Shown here: piece after piece, positions 26,156-34,186 of the stretch
Numbering within the stretch: the first letter of the stretch is position 1
How the letters are laid out: each line of letters begins with the position of its first letter
DNA from: Halomonas sp. SpR8
Lineage (GTDB): Bacteria; Pseudomonadota; Gammaproteobacteria; Pseudomonadales; Halomonadaceae
DNA: 64,000 bases
Assembly (NCBI RefSeq): GCF_031010195.1
Contig: NZ_JAUAMC010000002.1
Coordinates: 496,001-560,000, forward strand
Direction: 5' to 3'
Program-made: the position numbers and the translations under genes
The notes under the pieces: generated by a model
Seen by the model: the letters and a program-made list of their open reading frames with translations, nothing else
Database searches by the model: none
Told to the model about the DNA's origin: nothing

Positions 26156-27553
26156 ATGATGAGTGGCACACTATCTCCATCGGGGCAAAATCTCGACAAC
26201 CTGTGCCAAAAGCTGGCGCTACTATGTGGCTCGGCAACGCCTCTGGAGCTTTTTGAATTGCTGGCTAAAACGCTCCACGCGCTTACCCAGGGTCAACCAG
26301 TGGCAATATATCGCCGCTTAAGCACAGACGATCTCCGGTTGGCATACTGTTACCCGCTGGAAAGTACGCTGGCCTCCCATCACGATCTGCTCACCATTCG
26401 CTGTTACGACGACCTCGCTGCTTCAGACCTGCAACTTTATGAGCTAAAGGGCGAACATGAGGTGTGGGGGTATATTGGTCATCCACTTGCGGTTCACGCT
26501 GGGCCTGGCGAGTGGATCCAGCTACTCGTCGACATTGCATCCCAGCGTTTACGCCTGTTAAAAGCAGAGCGCATGGCCGCTCGCCAATCAGGTTTAAAGT
26601 CTCGCCGCAGACTGCTCTCCCGGGATATTAAACGACTCACCTCCATCGACGATATTTTGCAGCATCATGGCGCCAGCTGGTGCGATATTTTTCAGGCCGA
26701 AGGCATAGCGCTGGCTTATCAGGGCGATCTCCACTGCTTTGGCGAATGCCCCTCCAAGCTCCGGCTACTGCATCAATTACAGCAGTTGAACCAGCAGAAC
26801 GCCCATGACGAAATTGCCGAGCTGGTTGGCAGTTGCCAAGGCGGCTTGGCTGCCCCTCTTAGTGTCGCGAATGCCTCTCTAGGCTGGTTGATACTGTTTC
26901 GCCAGCAGCCGCTTCTCCCTGTGCTAGTGGCTGATACAAAGTTTAAAGACGCCTTAAGCTATTGGATGCCTCTGGAAGCTTCCATGATCATAGAGCTGGC
27001 TGACGATATAGCAGTGGCCATAACAGCCCAGGAGGTCGTTCACCTCAATCGTCAGTTAACCAAGACAAATCAACGCCTTGAGGGTCTAGCCCATACCGAT
27101 CCCCTAACAAAATGCTGGAACCGCTACTATACCGAGCTGGTGATCGAGGATTTGATCGATTCGTCCGTCAGTTTCGCCATGTTGATGTTTGATATTGACG
27201 ATTTTAAAAATATTAACGACACCTATGGCCATGCAATCGGGGATGATATCTTGTGTAATATAGCGCAGTTAGTGCAGGAGACGCTGAGAGCTAATGACCA
27301 CCTTGGTCGCTGGGGAGGCGAAGAGTTCGTCATCATATCCAAGGAGCTTGACCAAGACGCCAGCTTGAAGCTGGCTAACCGGCTCTGCCGCAGCGTGGAG
27401 CAACACACCTTTCCCATCGCCGGCCATTTAACGGTTAGTATCGGACTGACCCTATTACAGCCCGGCGACCAGCCTCGCCAGCTATTTGAACGGGCGGATC
27501 AAGGCATGTATCTGGCCAAAATGGCGGGTAAAAACCAAGTCTTTGTCTGCTAA
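26156..27553 (+). CDS. Diguanylate cyclase (GGDEF domain)
   Basis: 465 residues. Makes cyclic di-GMP from two GTP. The GGDEF domain (about 310-465) has the active-site sequence RWGGEEF (GGEEF at 387-391), so it should be active, and an inhibitory RxxD site (RAND, 378-381) five residues before it. The first 300 residues contain no signal peptide or clear membrane segment and look GAF-like, probably a sensor of unknown ligand. ATG 26156 follows GAGGAG. It diverges from the HTH regulator. Confidence 0.9.
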   Translation: MMSGTLSPSGQNLDNLCQKLALLCGSATPLELFELLAKTLHALTQGQPVAIYRRLSTDDLRLAYCYPLESTLASHHDLLTIRCYDDLAASDLQLYELKGEHEVWGYIGHPLAVHAGPGEWIQLLVDIASQRLRLLKAERMAARQSGLKSRRRLLSRDIKRLTSIDDILQHHGASWCDIFQAEGIALAYQGDLHCFGECPSKLRLLHQLQQLNQQNAHDEIAELVGSCQGGLAAPLSVANASLGWLILFRQQPLLPVLVADTKFKDALSYWMPLEASMIIELADDIAVAITAQEVVHLNRQLTKTNQRLEGLAHTDPLTKCWNRYYTELVIEDLIDSSVSFAMLMFDIDDFKNINDTYGHAIGDDILCNIAQLVQETLRANDHLGRWGGEEFVIISKELDQDASLKLANRLCRSVEQHTFPIAGHLTVSIGLTLLQPGDQPRQLFERADQGMYLAKMAGKNQVFVC

Positions 27554-27585
27554 ACACTCAGTGTCTCTTTCTAAAGGCGATGCCC

Positions 27586-28719
27586 ATGCAGCAATTATTA
27601 CTGATTGGTGCGGGCCATGCCCACGCCTTGGTACTCGAAGCCTTTGCCCAACAGCCTGCTTCAGACATTTCAATTACCGTGGTGAGCGATAGCCCCTTAG
27701 CAGCTTACTCTGGCAGCATACCCGCTTGGCTAGCGGGAGAGTGTGCGCTGCGCGATACACAGATCGACGTGGCGGCGTTAAGCCAACGGGCCAACGCCCG
27801 ATTAATACTTTCCCCAGCAAGTAGCATCAATACCCAGGCGCGTTACGTAGCGCTGGCGAACGGACTGCGCGTTAATTTTGACGTGGCCTCCTTCAATATC
27901 GGCTCGACCCTGACGCCTCCCAAACAGCTTGGAGAGAGCCTCCCCAAGCTACTCGCCATGCGCCCATTAAGCAGTTTGCACCAACGTTGGCAGGCGCTGC
28001 AGCACGACGTTAGCCACTTACCCAGCGATGGCGCCCAACGGGTCGTGGGCGTTGGCGGGGGCGCTGCGGGCTGTGAAACCCTGATGAGCGTGCTGGCTCA
28101 ACTGCGCCAACAGCACCCGGATATTAACTGGCAGGGGCATCTGCTCAGCGCCGCGAAGGAACTGCTGCCGGATGCCGGGCGCTTACCACGCTGGCTTACA
28201 AAGCGTGCGCTATCAAAAGCAGGTATTACCGTTCACTGTGAGCAACGCGGCGAAACACTGGTCGAAGACGGTATAACAACCCAGGACGGTAAACGCATCG
28301 ATGCAAATATCGTGCTGTGGGCAACGGGGGCTGTCGGCCACTCTTGGCTGGCGGGCACTGCGCTGCCGCTGGATCAGCACGGTTTTATCCGCGTAGACAA
28401 CACGTTGGAGGTCACCGGTCAGCCGAATATTTTCGCCGCTGGCGACTGTGCTGCATTTACCCCTGCGCTACCCAACGCAGGTGTATATGCAGTGCGTATG
28501 GGCCCCCACTTAGCGGACAACCTACGTCGAGCCTGCCATGGTGAGCCCCTAGCCCCCTGGCAGCCACCAAAGCGCGTATTGGCACTGATCGGCACCGGTG
28601 GCGGCCGCGCCATTGCCAGTCGCGGCGCCATGGGCTTTTCCGGCAGGTGGGTGTGGCAATGGAAAAGGCGGATTGATGCGCGCTTTATCGCCCGCTTCAA
28701 TCCGCCTTTTGAGGGATGA
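27586..28719 (+). CDS. FAD-dependent pyridine nucleotide-disulfide oxidoreductase family protein (SelD N-terminal-like)
   Basis: 377 residues from the second of two close ATGs; AAAGG has better spacing to this one. LLLIGAGHAHALVLEAFAQQ is the FAD-binding start with the GHAH signature of the TIGR03169 group, related to type II NADH dehydrogenases and to the domain fused to selenophosphate synthetase in some bacteria. VVGVGGGAAGCETLMSV is the second dinucleotide site, and NIFAAGDCAAF the flavin C-terminal motif. No SelD domain is fused here. It follows the GGDEF gene by 32 bases and may be co-transcribed. Confidence 0.8.
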   Translation: MQQLLLIGAGHAHALVLEAFAQQPASDISITVVSDSPLAAYSGSIPAWLAGECALRDTQIDVAALSQRANARLILSPASSINTQARYVALANGLRVNFDVASFNIGSTLTPPKQLGESLPKLLAMRPLSSLHQRWQALQHDVSHLPSDGAQRVVGVGGGAAGCETLMSVLAQLRQQHPDINWQGHLLSAAKELLPDAGRLPRWLTKRALSKAGITVHCEQRGETLVEDGITTQDGKRIDANIVLWATGAVGHSWLAGTALPLDQHGFIRVDNTLEVTGQPNIFAAGDCAAFTPALPNAGVYAVRMGPHLADNLRRACHGEPLAPWQPPKRVLALIGTGGGRAIASRGAMGFSGRWVWQWKRRIDARFIARFNPPFEG

Positions 28720-28728
28720 CTGGCTAAT

Positions 28729-29190
28729 TTAGTTCGACTCGCGCCAGCCGCCTAAGACCCGACTATCCGGGCCGAAAAATACCAGCCGGTCGTGATCGAT
28801 CAGATAACGATAAGCGGTCTCCAGCATATCGGTCACCTTCTCTGCATCGCCCATTTGTGGACACGCCATGCGGGTAGTGGCCAGCTCGCTGAACTCGATA
28901 CGTTGGTTGTCGCCCAGGGTGACTTGCCCGGTAAAGCGGTTACAGCCGTCGTGGCCGCTAACCTTGCCGTCCTTGGAAATCTGGAAAGAAGGCGTTTGCG
29001 GCATGGAGAGCCGCTCGTCGGTACCCACCAGCAGCAGGTTCCAACTCTGATCGACAATAGCCCCCGAGAGAGAAGAGCCGCTTGATCCGTCTTGCGGTGT
29101 CGATTCTGGTCCAGGCGCACTGCTACAGGCGCTTAACAGCATCGCAGCCGAGGCTAACAGTGGCAGTAAACGCCAACCTTTCATGGTCAT
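28729..29190 (-). CDS. META-domain lipoprotein
   Basis: 153 residues. Lipoprotein signal with lipobox LLSAC, then a Ser/Gly-rich linker and a META/HslJ-like domain: WNLLLVGTDERLSM, SGHDGCNRFTGQV, LATTRMACPQM. The family includes E. coli HslJ, an outer-membrane lipoprotein induced by heat and linked to novobiocin tolerance; function is otherwise unclear. ATG 29190 follows AAGGAAAAG. Convergent with the preceding flavoprotein gene, 9 bases apart. Confidence 0.85.
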   Translation of the reverse strand: MTMKGWRLLPLLASAAMLLSACSSAPGPESTPQDGSSGSSLSGAIVDQSWNLLLVGTDERLSMPQTPSFQISKDGKVSGHDGCNRFTGQVTLGDNQRIEFSELATTRMACPQMGDAEKVTDMLETAYRYLIDHDRLVFFGPDSRVLGGWRESN

Positions 29191-29309
29191 GATGATCTTT
29201 TCCTTGTTTAACGATTACCCGCTGGTTCTTAAAAAAAGTTTTGAAAACAGTTGTTAACAACGAGCCCTTAACAACAAGCCATTAACAATGGGCTTTTCAC
29301 AACGTTCTC

Positions 29310-29750
29310 TTACCAGCTACCCGTATTTTCCATTGAGGCCCAGGGCTCCTGCGGCTCCAGCGCATCACCCTTCTGGAGCAGCTCAACAGAGATGCCATCC
29401 GGCGATTTAACAAACGCCATGTGGCCATCCCGAGGCGGACGATTAATCGTCACACCGTTGTCTTGAAGGTGCTGGCAGAGCGCGTAAATGTCGTCCACGC
29501 GGTAGGCCAAATGGCCGAAATTACGCCCGCCGGAGTACTCTTCAGGATCCCAGTTGTAGGTCAGTTCTAATTCCGGTGCGGGGAGGCGCTCTGAGCGCGA
29601 CTCGTCTTCCGGCGCGGTCAGGAACACCAGCGTAAAGCGTCCTTTCTCGTTCTCTTTACGGCGCACTTCTTTAAGACCCAGCAGATCGCAGTAAAAATGC
29701 AGCGAAGCATCTAAGTCACTGACACGCACCATGGTATGTAGATATTGCAT
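29310..29750 (-). CDS. gloA: Lactoylglutathione lyase (glyoxalase I)
   Basis: 146 residues. Converts the methylglyoxal-glutathione hemithioacetal to S-lactoylglutathione. The metal ligands are visible: H5 in [11 protein letters not shown]62 in LELTYNW, H80 in FGHLAY and E123 in SVELLQ. The loop [13 protein letters not shown] is longer than in E. coli GloA. AGGAG lies 5 bases before ATG 29750. Downstream, before the META gene, are AT-rich palindromes (GTTGTTAACAAC) without a strong terminator. Confidence 0.94.
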   Translation of the reverse strand: MQYLHTMVRVSDLDASLHFYCDLLGLKEVRRKENEKGRFTLVFLTAPEDESRSERLPAPELELTYNWDPEEYSGGRNFGHLAYRVDDIYALCQHLQDNGVTINRPPRDGHMAFVKSPDGISVELLQKGDALEPQEPWASMENTGSW

Positions 29751-29879
29751 ATCGACTCCTGAAAGAAAAACATCCTAGTCATACTTTACAAAAACGTGAC
29801 AGCGGAAATAAATCGCTGCAACGCTGTATAATTAAATAATACCCTTTATCTTAGCTGGGTTTACCCGTCGGAGAAACCT

Positions 29880-30950
29880 GTGGATTCAGTCACTCAAGCC
29901 GCGCTTGGCGCAGCCATTGGCGGTGCCGTATTGGGCAAGCGCTTAGGGCGCAAGGCCATCCTAATCGGCGCCGTACTGGGCACCTTGCCCGATCTTGATG
30001 TAGCGTTGGACTATGGCGATGCTGTAGCTAATGTCACCGAGCATCGAGGCTTTAGCCATTCGCTTTTTGTGCTCACCGGGTTAGCTACCCTATTGGCACT
30101 GTTGTGCACGCGATTTGCTCCTGTAAAAGATATCAGCCTGCCCCGCTGGTGGAGCTTCTTTACGCTAATACTGATCACCCATCCACTGCTCGACGCGCTC
30201 ACCACGTACGGCACGCAGCTGCTTTGGCCGCTTGACCTGCCCCCAGCGGCATGGCCGATTATTTTTATAATCGACCCGCTCTACACCCTTCCATTACTGA
30301 TTGCGCTTGGGATTGCACTGGTATCACAGCGAGTAATGAAGGCGTGCGCTTGGGGATTAGCGATCACTTGTGTTTACCTTGTGATGGCCGCTGGGGCTAA
30401 GTTAACGGTGGAGCAACGCCTTGCCCCGGCGCTGGCGGAGCATGGACTGGAGGAAGCTCCCCTACTGATACAACCAACGCCGTTTAACATTGTGCTATGG
30501 CGTGCCACGGTGATTGACGGTGACCGCTATTATGAAAGCCTGATCAGTGTGTTTGACGACGACCGTCAGCCGCGTCTTGAGCCGCTGGTTCGTAACACTG
30601 AACTAGAGGAGTCCGCCTTGGCCAGCCAACATGGAGAGCGTTTAACGTGGTTTGCGGGTTCTTTTTTACGCTATGAGACGCGGGTTCTGGATGGAAAAGA
30701 AACGCTGGTCGCCACCGATATTCGACTCGGCTTCCCGGGTTTTCATCCGTTTAGCTTTACCCTAGCAACGTTAGAGGACGAACGTTGGGTACCGCTTGCG
30801 GTAAGCGAACAGCTCGAGAATACCCGTGGCATTCAGATAGAAACGCTATCGCGTCTCGCCGCTCGTGCCGCAGGTAACACCTCGATCCTGTGCGCCAGCG
30901 ATTTCGAGGCGCATGAGTGGCGGGCCGAGCGTGTTGTCTATCGTTGCTGA
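29880..30950 (+). CDS. YdjM/YbcI-like membrane-bound metal-dependent hydrolase (COG1988)
   Basis: 356 residues. DSVTQAALGAAIGGAVLGKR, then TLPDLDVALDYGD and EHRGFSHSLFVL give the Asp/His pattern of this family of membrane hydrolases (DUF457 group); ITHPLLDALTTYG supplies further His/Asp. About five membrane segments are followed by a soluble C-terminal half of 150 residues. The GTG start at 29880 is supported by GGAGAA 6 bases upstream. Substrate unknown; LexA control known for E. coli YdjM was not seen here. Confidence 0.85.
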   Translation: MDSVTQAALGAAIGGAVLGKRLGRKAILIGAVLGTLPDLDVALDYGDAVANVTEHRGFSHSLFVLTGLATLLALLCTRFAPVKDISLPRWWSFFTLILITHPLLDALTTYGTQLLWPLDLPPAAWPIIFIIDPLYTLPLLIALGIALVSQRVMKACAWGLAITCVYLVMAAGAKLTVEQRLAPALAEHGLEEAPLLIQPTPFNIVLWRATVIDGDRYYESLISVFDDDRQPRLEPLVRNTELEESALASQHGERLTWFAGSFLRYETRVLDGKETLVATDIRLGFPGFHPFSFTLATLEDERWVPLAVSEQLENTRGIQIETLSRLAARAAGNTSILCASDFEAHEWRAERVVYRC

Positions 30951-30962
30951 GCTACCCCTTTA

Positions 30963-31694
30963 TTAGGGTGCAATACCTTGACCACAGCCGCTATATTGCT
31001 CCCCGCCATAAGTCAGCGTAACCCGGGCGGGGAAGGGTTTGCCGCTCATATTGTCAAAACAGGCACCAGCTTCAATACGCACGCGGAAAAAGGGCTCAAC
31101 GTCGGCATTTTCAATTACCACCCGACCGGCTTCGTTATCCATCACGCTGACCATATAGGGCAGCTTAATGCTTTCTTCCCCATAGTTCGTTTCCATTGTC
31201 AGCGTTGGCGTATCGTGCGCTAATGCCACCGACCACCCCGGCTCATTGCCCTGACCAAAGAACATGACACCAGGCCGTTCAACGCGTGTTAGCGCTGTGC
31301 GCTGCTCAGCCTGAGAGCACTGTAACTGGCCGCGAGGTGTCTCGACCAGGGCCTGGTCACCACGGTTCCAAAAGCTAATCTCGCCGTCTTGATAGCGGGC
31401 GCCACTGGCGACTACCGCTTGGGGTAGTCGCCACGCGCCGTGCAACGACCAAAGGCGCAGATCATTGGTATTAGTAGCGGTCACTAAATTCTGTCGTGCA
31501 GGCTCACACTGCCAAGCGGTAAATTGTGAGGCCGAACCGGGAAATAGTGCCGAGGGCAGAAAAGGGGCTCGGTTATCCAAGGTGGCTTGGTTGGCTGCCG
31601 CGGTTTCTGGCGAAGGCGTTGTCGCACAGCCAGTCAACACCACCGCAAGTCCCATGGCAGCCATCGCCGATACTCGTTTTTTTAGACTATTCAT
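30963..31694 (-). CDS. Lipoprotein with MliC-like and COG3650-like domains
   Basis: 243 residues. Lipobox VLTGC. Residues about 60-130 (FTAWQCEPARQNLVT, FWNRGDQALVETPRG) resemble the MliC fold of C-type lysozyme inhibitors. Residues about 145-240 include GNEPGWSVALAHD and YSGCGQG, typical of COG3650 membrane-associated proteins. A lysozyme-protection role is possible but not shown. GGGAGC precedes ATG 31694. Convergent with the COG1988 gene, 12 bases apart. Confidence 0.7.
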   Translation of the reverse strand: MNSLKKRVSAMAAMGLAVVLTGCATTPSPETAAANQATLDNRAPFLPSALFPGSASQFTAWQCEPARQNLVTATNTNDLRLWSLHGAWRLPQAVVASGARYQDGEISFWNRGDQALVETPRGQLQCSQAEQRTALTRVERPGVMFFGQGNEPGWSVALAHDTPTLTMETNYGEESIKLPYMVSVMDNEAGRVVIENADVEPFFRVRIEAGACFDNMSGKPFPARVTLTYGGEQYSGCGQGIAP

Positions 31695-31757
31695 CGCGTC
31701 GCGCTCCCTGTATTGCTAACTGTATATATAACTACCAGTATTTTAAGATACGTGTAT

Positions 31758-32282
31758 CTAACTACGCTTAAAAGCTTGCAGGTCTTGAGTATCGAAACTC
31801 TCTACCTGAGGGGGTAACCCCTGCTCCTCGCGTTTGATTTTTACCTGCATTTTTTCCGCTAGCCGTTCTGAGTCGTCATCAGTCGTGCGGCCATTCAGCT
31901 CAGCCAACTGCGCCATCCCCTGATGATAGAAAGTGAGCAGATCCAGTGCCACACGATTATTCTCTTCCACCGCTTTACGCAGCGTGGTGAGGTAGCCACT
32001 GACTTGGGAAAGGTGATGCTTGAGCTGCCAGACATAGCGCATTTCGGCCATCCAGGGGCGCTCACGCAGAACGGCAAATAGCGCGCTGGTGGCCAGCAGC
32101 CCGAGTAGCACGCCTAGGGCGTTGAGCCACAGGCTGCTACCAAAGGTGGAGGTTAGAAGCATCGAGAATAGGAGGCCAAAAATAATCAGCTGTCCCGCCA
32201 TGGCGAAGCTGATCATGCGGGCTTTGCGGCGGTAGGTCTCGGGGTCGTGATGTTCTAAGGTAAATACCATGGCCAGCCTCAT
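31758..32282 (-). CDS. DUF3087-like membrane protein
   Basis: 174 residues from ATG 32282 (ATG at 32270 is an alternative; a TTG at 32324 would add an unlikely extension). Two adjacent membrane helices (about residues 24-75) follow HHDPETYRRKARMISF, then a long helical cytosolic tail (QLKHHLSQVSGYLTTLRKAVEENNR). The pattern fits DUF3087 of gammaproteobacteria, function unknown. Confidence 0.65.
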   Translation of the reverse strand: MRLAMVFTLEHHDPETYRRKARMISFAMAGQLIIFGLLFSMLLTSTFGSSLWLNALGVLLGLLATSALFAVLRERPWMAEMRYVWQLKHHLSQVSGYLTTLRKAVEENNRVALDLLTFYHQGMAQLAELNGRTTDDDSERLAEKMQVKIKREEQGLPPQVESFDTQDLQAFKRS

Positions 32283-32349
32283 CGTTTCTTCAAAAGCCTT
32301 ATGATACGGGGCTGACCAGGGCAAACAAGTAATAGCGTTAGTCAGTCAC

Positions 32350-33474
32350 TTAAGCCAAGCGCTCTGCCGCTGTTTTGAGCAGATGTTCGGTGGTTTCCCA
32401 ACCTATGCAGGCATCGGTGACCGAGACGCCGTAGCGCATGGCACCAGGCTTGAGGGGCTGTTTGCCTTCGAACAGGTGGCTCTCCAGCATTAGCGCTACC
32501 AGACTGGCCTCACCCGCCTGACGCTGCGCCAATACATCCAGCATCACCTCACTCTGGCGGCGATGATCTTTGCGGGCATTGGCGTGGCTGCAGTCCACCA
32601 TCAGGCGTGGGTTTTGCCCGGCAGTACGCAGCGCGGCGGTAGCTGCCCTTACATGATTTGCCTGGTAGTTAGGCTCACCGTGGCCCCCGCGCAAAACCAC
32701 GTGGGTGTGAGCGTTGCCTGCGGTTTGCTGGACGATAGGATGGCCGTGCGCATCCACTGCGAAACGCTGGTGGGGATGAGCGGCCGCGCTCATGGCATCA
32801 ATGGCGACTTGAACATCGCCGCTGGTGGCATTCTTGAACCCCACCGCAGCCCTCAAATCGCTGGCCAGCTCACGGTGCAGTTGCGATTCGGTGGTGCGCG
32901 CGCCAATCGCTACCCAACTCAACAAATCATCCAGGTAAGGCGCCAGCATCGGCTGTAAAAGCTCAGTGGCCACGGGCAGGCCGCGGGAGGCGACCGCGTG
33001 CATCAATTCACGTGAGAGCGCCAAACCGCGGGGCATATCACCGCAGCCATCCAAGTCGGGATCATAGGCCAATCCTTTCCAACCCACGGTGGTGCGCGGT
33101 TTTTCAACATAGACGCGCATGACGGGCAAAATATGCTCACTCACTTCTTCACTTAGCGCCGCCAAACGGTCGGCGTACTCAAGCGCTGCATCGGGGTCGT
33201 GTACGGAACAGGGTCCAACCACGACCAGCAAGCGGTCATCGTGGCCACTTAAAATTTGCTGTACGGCGTGACGCTGGCGGGCAATTTGCGCGCTCAATGG
33301 GTCGCTTAGCGCAACACGCTGACGAAGTTCAGCGGGCGTAGGCAGTTTCTGTGAGATAGAAACGGCTGCCGTTGTATGTGGCAATTTGGCGTGAGCAGTG
33401 TTTTCAGTAGGACTCTTTGCAACAGGGCTATTTGCAACAGAGCTATTTGCAACAGGGCTGATAGGCGCATTCAT
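32350..33474 (-). CDS. aroG: 3-deoxy-7-phosphoheptulonate (DAHP) synthase, AroG/F/H type
   Basis: First step of the shikimate pathway: phosphoenolpyruvate plus erythrose 4-phosphate. 374 residues. VVVGPCSVHDPDAALEYA, MRVYVEKPRTTVGWKGL, GFKNATSGD and VDCSHANARKDH are typical class I alpha motifs with the metal Cys and His. The N-terminus has a 40-residue Pro/Ala/Ser-rich extension built on 15-bp repeats. The start ATG 33474 follows GGAGAG; 9 residues of upstream frame are rejected. Feedback class (Phe, Tyr or Trp) cannot be read safely. Expression is probably controlled by the leader and attenuator listed upstream. Confidence 0.95.
   Translation of the reverse strand: MNAPISPVANSSVANSPVAKSPTENTAHAKLPHTTAAVSISQKLPTPAELRQRVALSDPLSAQIARQRHAVQQILSGHDDRLLVVVGPCSVHDPDAALEYADRLAALSEEVSEHILPVMRVYVEKPRTTVGWKGLAYDPDLDGCGDMPRGLALSRELMHAVASRGLPVATELLQPMLAPYLDDLLSWVAIGARTTESQLHRELASDLRAAVGFKNATSGDVQVAIDAMSAAAHPHQRFAVDAHGHPIVQQTAGNAHTHVVLRGGHGEPNYQANHVRAATAALRTAGQNPRLMVDCSHANARKDHRRQSEVMLDVLAQRQAGEASLVALMLESHLFEGKQPLKPGAMRYGVSVTDACIGWETTEHLLKTAAERLA
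33413..33457 (-). repeat. Three 15-bp tandem repeats in the aroG 5' coding region
   Basis: Imperfect head-to-tail copies of CTATTTGCAACAGGG (plus-strand reading) encode the Val-Ala-Asn/Lys-Ser-Pro-like repeat near residues 7-20 of AroG, a segment that is probably disordered. Multiples of three keep the frame. Confidence 0.85.
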
Positions 33475-33476
33475 GA

Positions 33477-33638
33477 TTAACTCTCCGTAAGCGTGTGACA
33501 TCGTTTAACTAGGTGACCACCCAATTGCACACGGTCGGAGGTGGCAGCTAGCACCGACCGCGCGTCGCTAAATCGCCAGCTATAGCCGTAACCCATAAAG
33601 CCGGTAGCGAAAACGTTAGTCAGTGCGCGATAGATCAT
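33477..33638 (-). CDS. Small ORF (53 aa) immediately upstream of aroG
   Basis: ATG 33638 has a strong AAGGAG about 7 bases upstream. The product begins MIYRALTNVFATGFMGYGYS, is rich in aromatic residues up to position 23 (two Phe, three Tyr and one Trp among the first 21, then another Phe), then becomes basic. It ends two bases before the aroG ATG, and the aroG ribosome site lies inside its last codons, so aroG translation is probably coupled to it. Either a second regulatory peptide or a small protein; I recognise no family. Confidence 0.6.
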   Translation of the reverse strand: MIYRALTNVFATGFMGYGYSWRFSDARSVLAATSDRVQLGGHLVKRCHTLTES

Positions 33639-33697
33639 GATGCTGCTCCTTAATGAAATAACGATGAACAATAAACCCGTCTTGAAATAGCGAGCCC

Positions 33698-33741
33698 AAA
33701 AACACCAGAAGCCCCGGTGGGGTTACCGACCGGGGCTTCTG
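33698..33741 (-). terminator. Attenuator-type intrinsic terminator upstream of aroG
   Basis: Perfect 13-bp stem CAGAAGCCCCGGT (33706-33718) / ACCGGGGCTTCTG (33729-33741) with a 10-base loop; on the minus strand it is followed by GGTG and a T5 run (33702-33698). It lies between the leader peptide stop (33785) and the 53-aa ORF, where an attenuator terminator is expected. The leader segment just after the aromatic codons repeats the 5' arm (AGCCCCGGTG) and could compete for the 3' arm. Confidence 0.85.
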
Positions 33742-33784
33742 TGCTTGCGGCAGGCAACCGAGTGGTGTGCCTGGTGGCGCGACG

Positions 33785-33910
33785 TTAGGCGTCGGCCAAG
33801 GGCACACCGGGGCTAAACCAATACCAATAAGATGCCACGCGCGCACTGCTAAACCCTGCCATGGCTGGCAGCGTTGTTGCAGTTTGAAAGCACGCTACTG
33901 TTTGCATCAT
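33785..33910 (-). CDS. aroG leader peptide with a Tyr-Trp-Tyr-Trp-Phe run
   Basis: 41 codons from ATG 33910 (two ATGs in a row, with GGAAATA upstream). The sequence contains ARVASYWYWFSPG at residues 24-35: five successive aromatic codons, TAT TGG TAT TGG TTT, as expected for a ribosome-stalling leader sensing aromatic amino acids. Right after them GGTGTGCC can pair with GGCACACC downstream of the stop, a plausible protector hairpin, and the 13-bp terminator follows 44 bases after the stop. Evidence is composition and position; the mechanism is known for trp, phe and other biosynthetic operons. Confidence 0.8.
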   Translation of the reverse strand: MMQTVACFQTATTLPAMAGFSSARVASYWYWFSPGVPLADA

Positions 33911-33997
33911 TATTTCCGGTTTGTGGACAGAGTGATATCTGGCCGCCGCAATGGCGTTGGGGTTAATCCTGCCTGTAAGCATTGCAAATGGCAACAC

Positions 33998-34126
33998 TCA
34001 ACCGCTAAAAGCTTGAACCCAGCCGATAGTGGCGGGCAGCGCTGCCATGCTGACCAAAACAACCACGCCTAAAAAAATGGCGACAAAGCCAGAATCGTCT
34101 TTAAAGTTTTCGTTGTGATGGGCCAT
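33998..34126 (-). CDS. Small single-pass membrane protein (42 aa)
   Basis: Opens with MAHHNENFKDDSGFVAIFLG after a perfect AGGAGG 6 bases upstream of ATG 34126, then a hydrophobic helix (about residues 13-35) and ends QAFSG. The His/Asn/Asp start and single helix recall small subunits or stabilisers of membrane complexes, but no family was recognised. It lies 87 bases upstream of the aroG leader peptide and 60 bases downstream of fre, on the same strand as both. Confidence 0.65.
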   Translation of the reverse strand: MAHHNENFKDDSGFVAIFLGVVVLVSMAALPATIGWVQAFSG

Positions 34127-34186
34127 GTTAGCCTCCTTTTTTTATCAACGCTATATCAGAGGGAGTGTCAAAAACCTGAGGCCATG

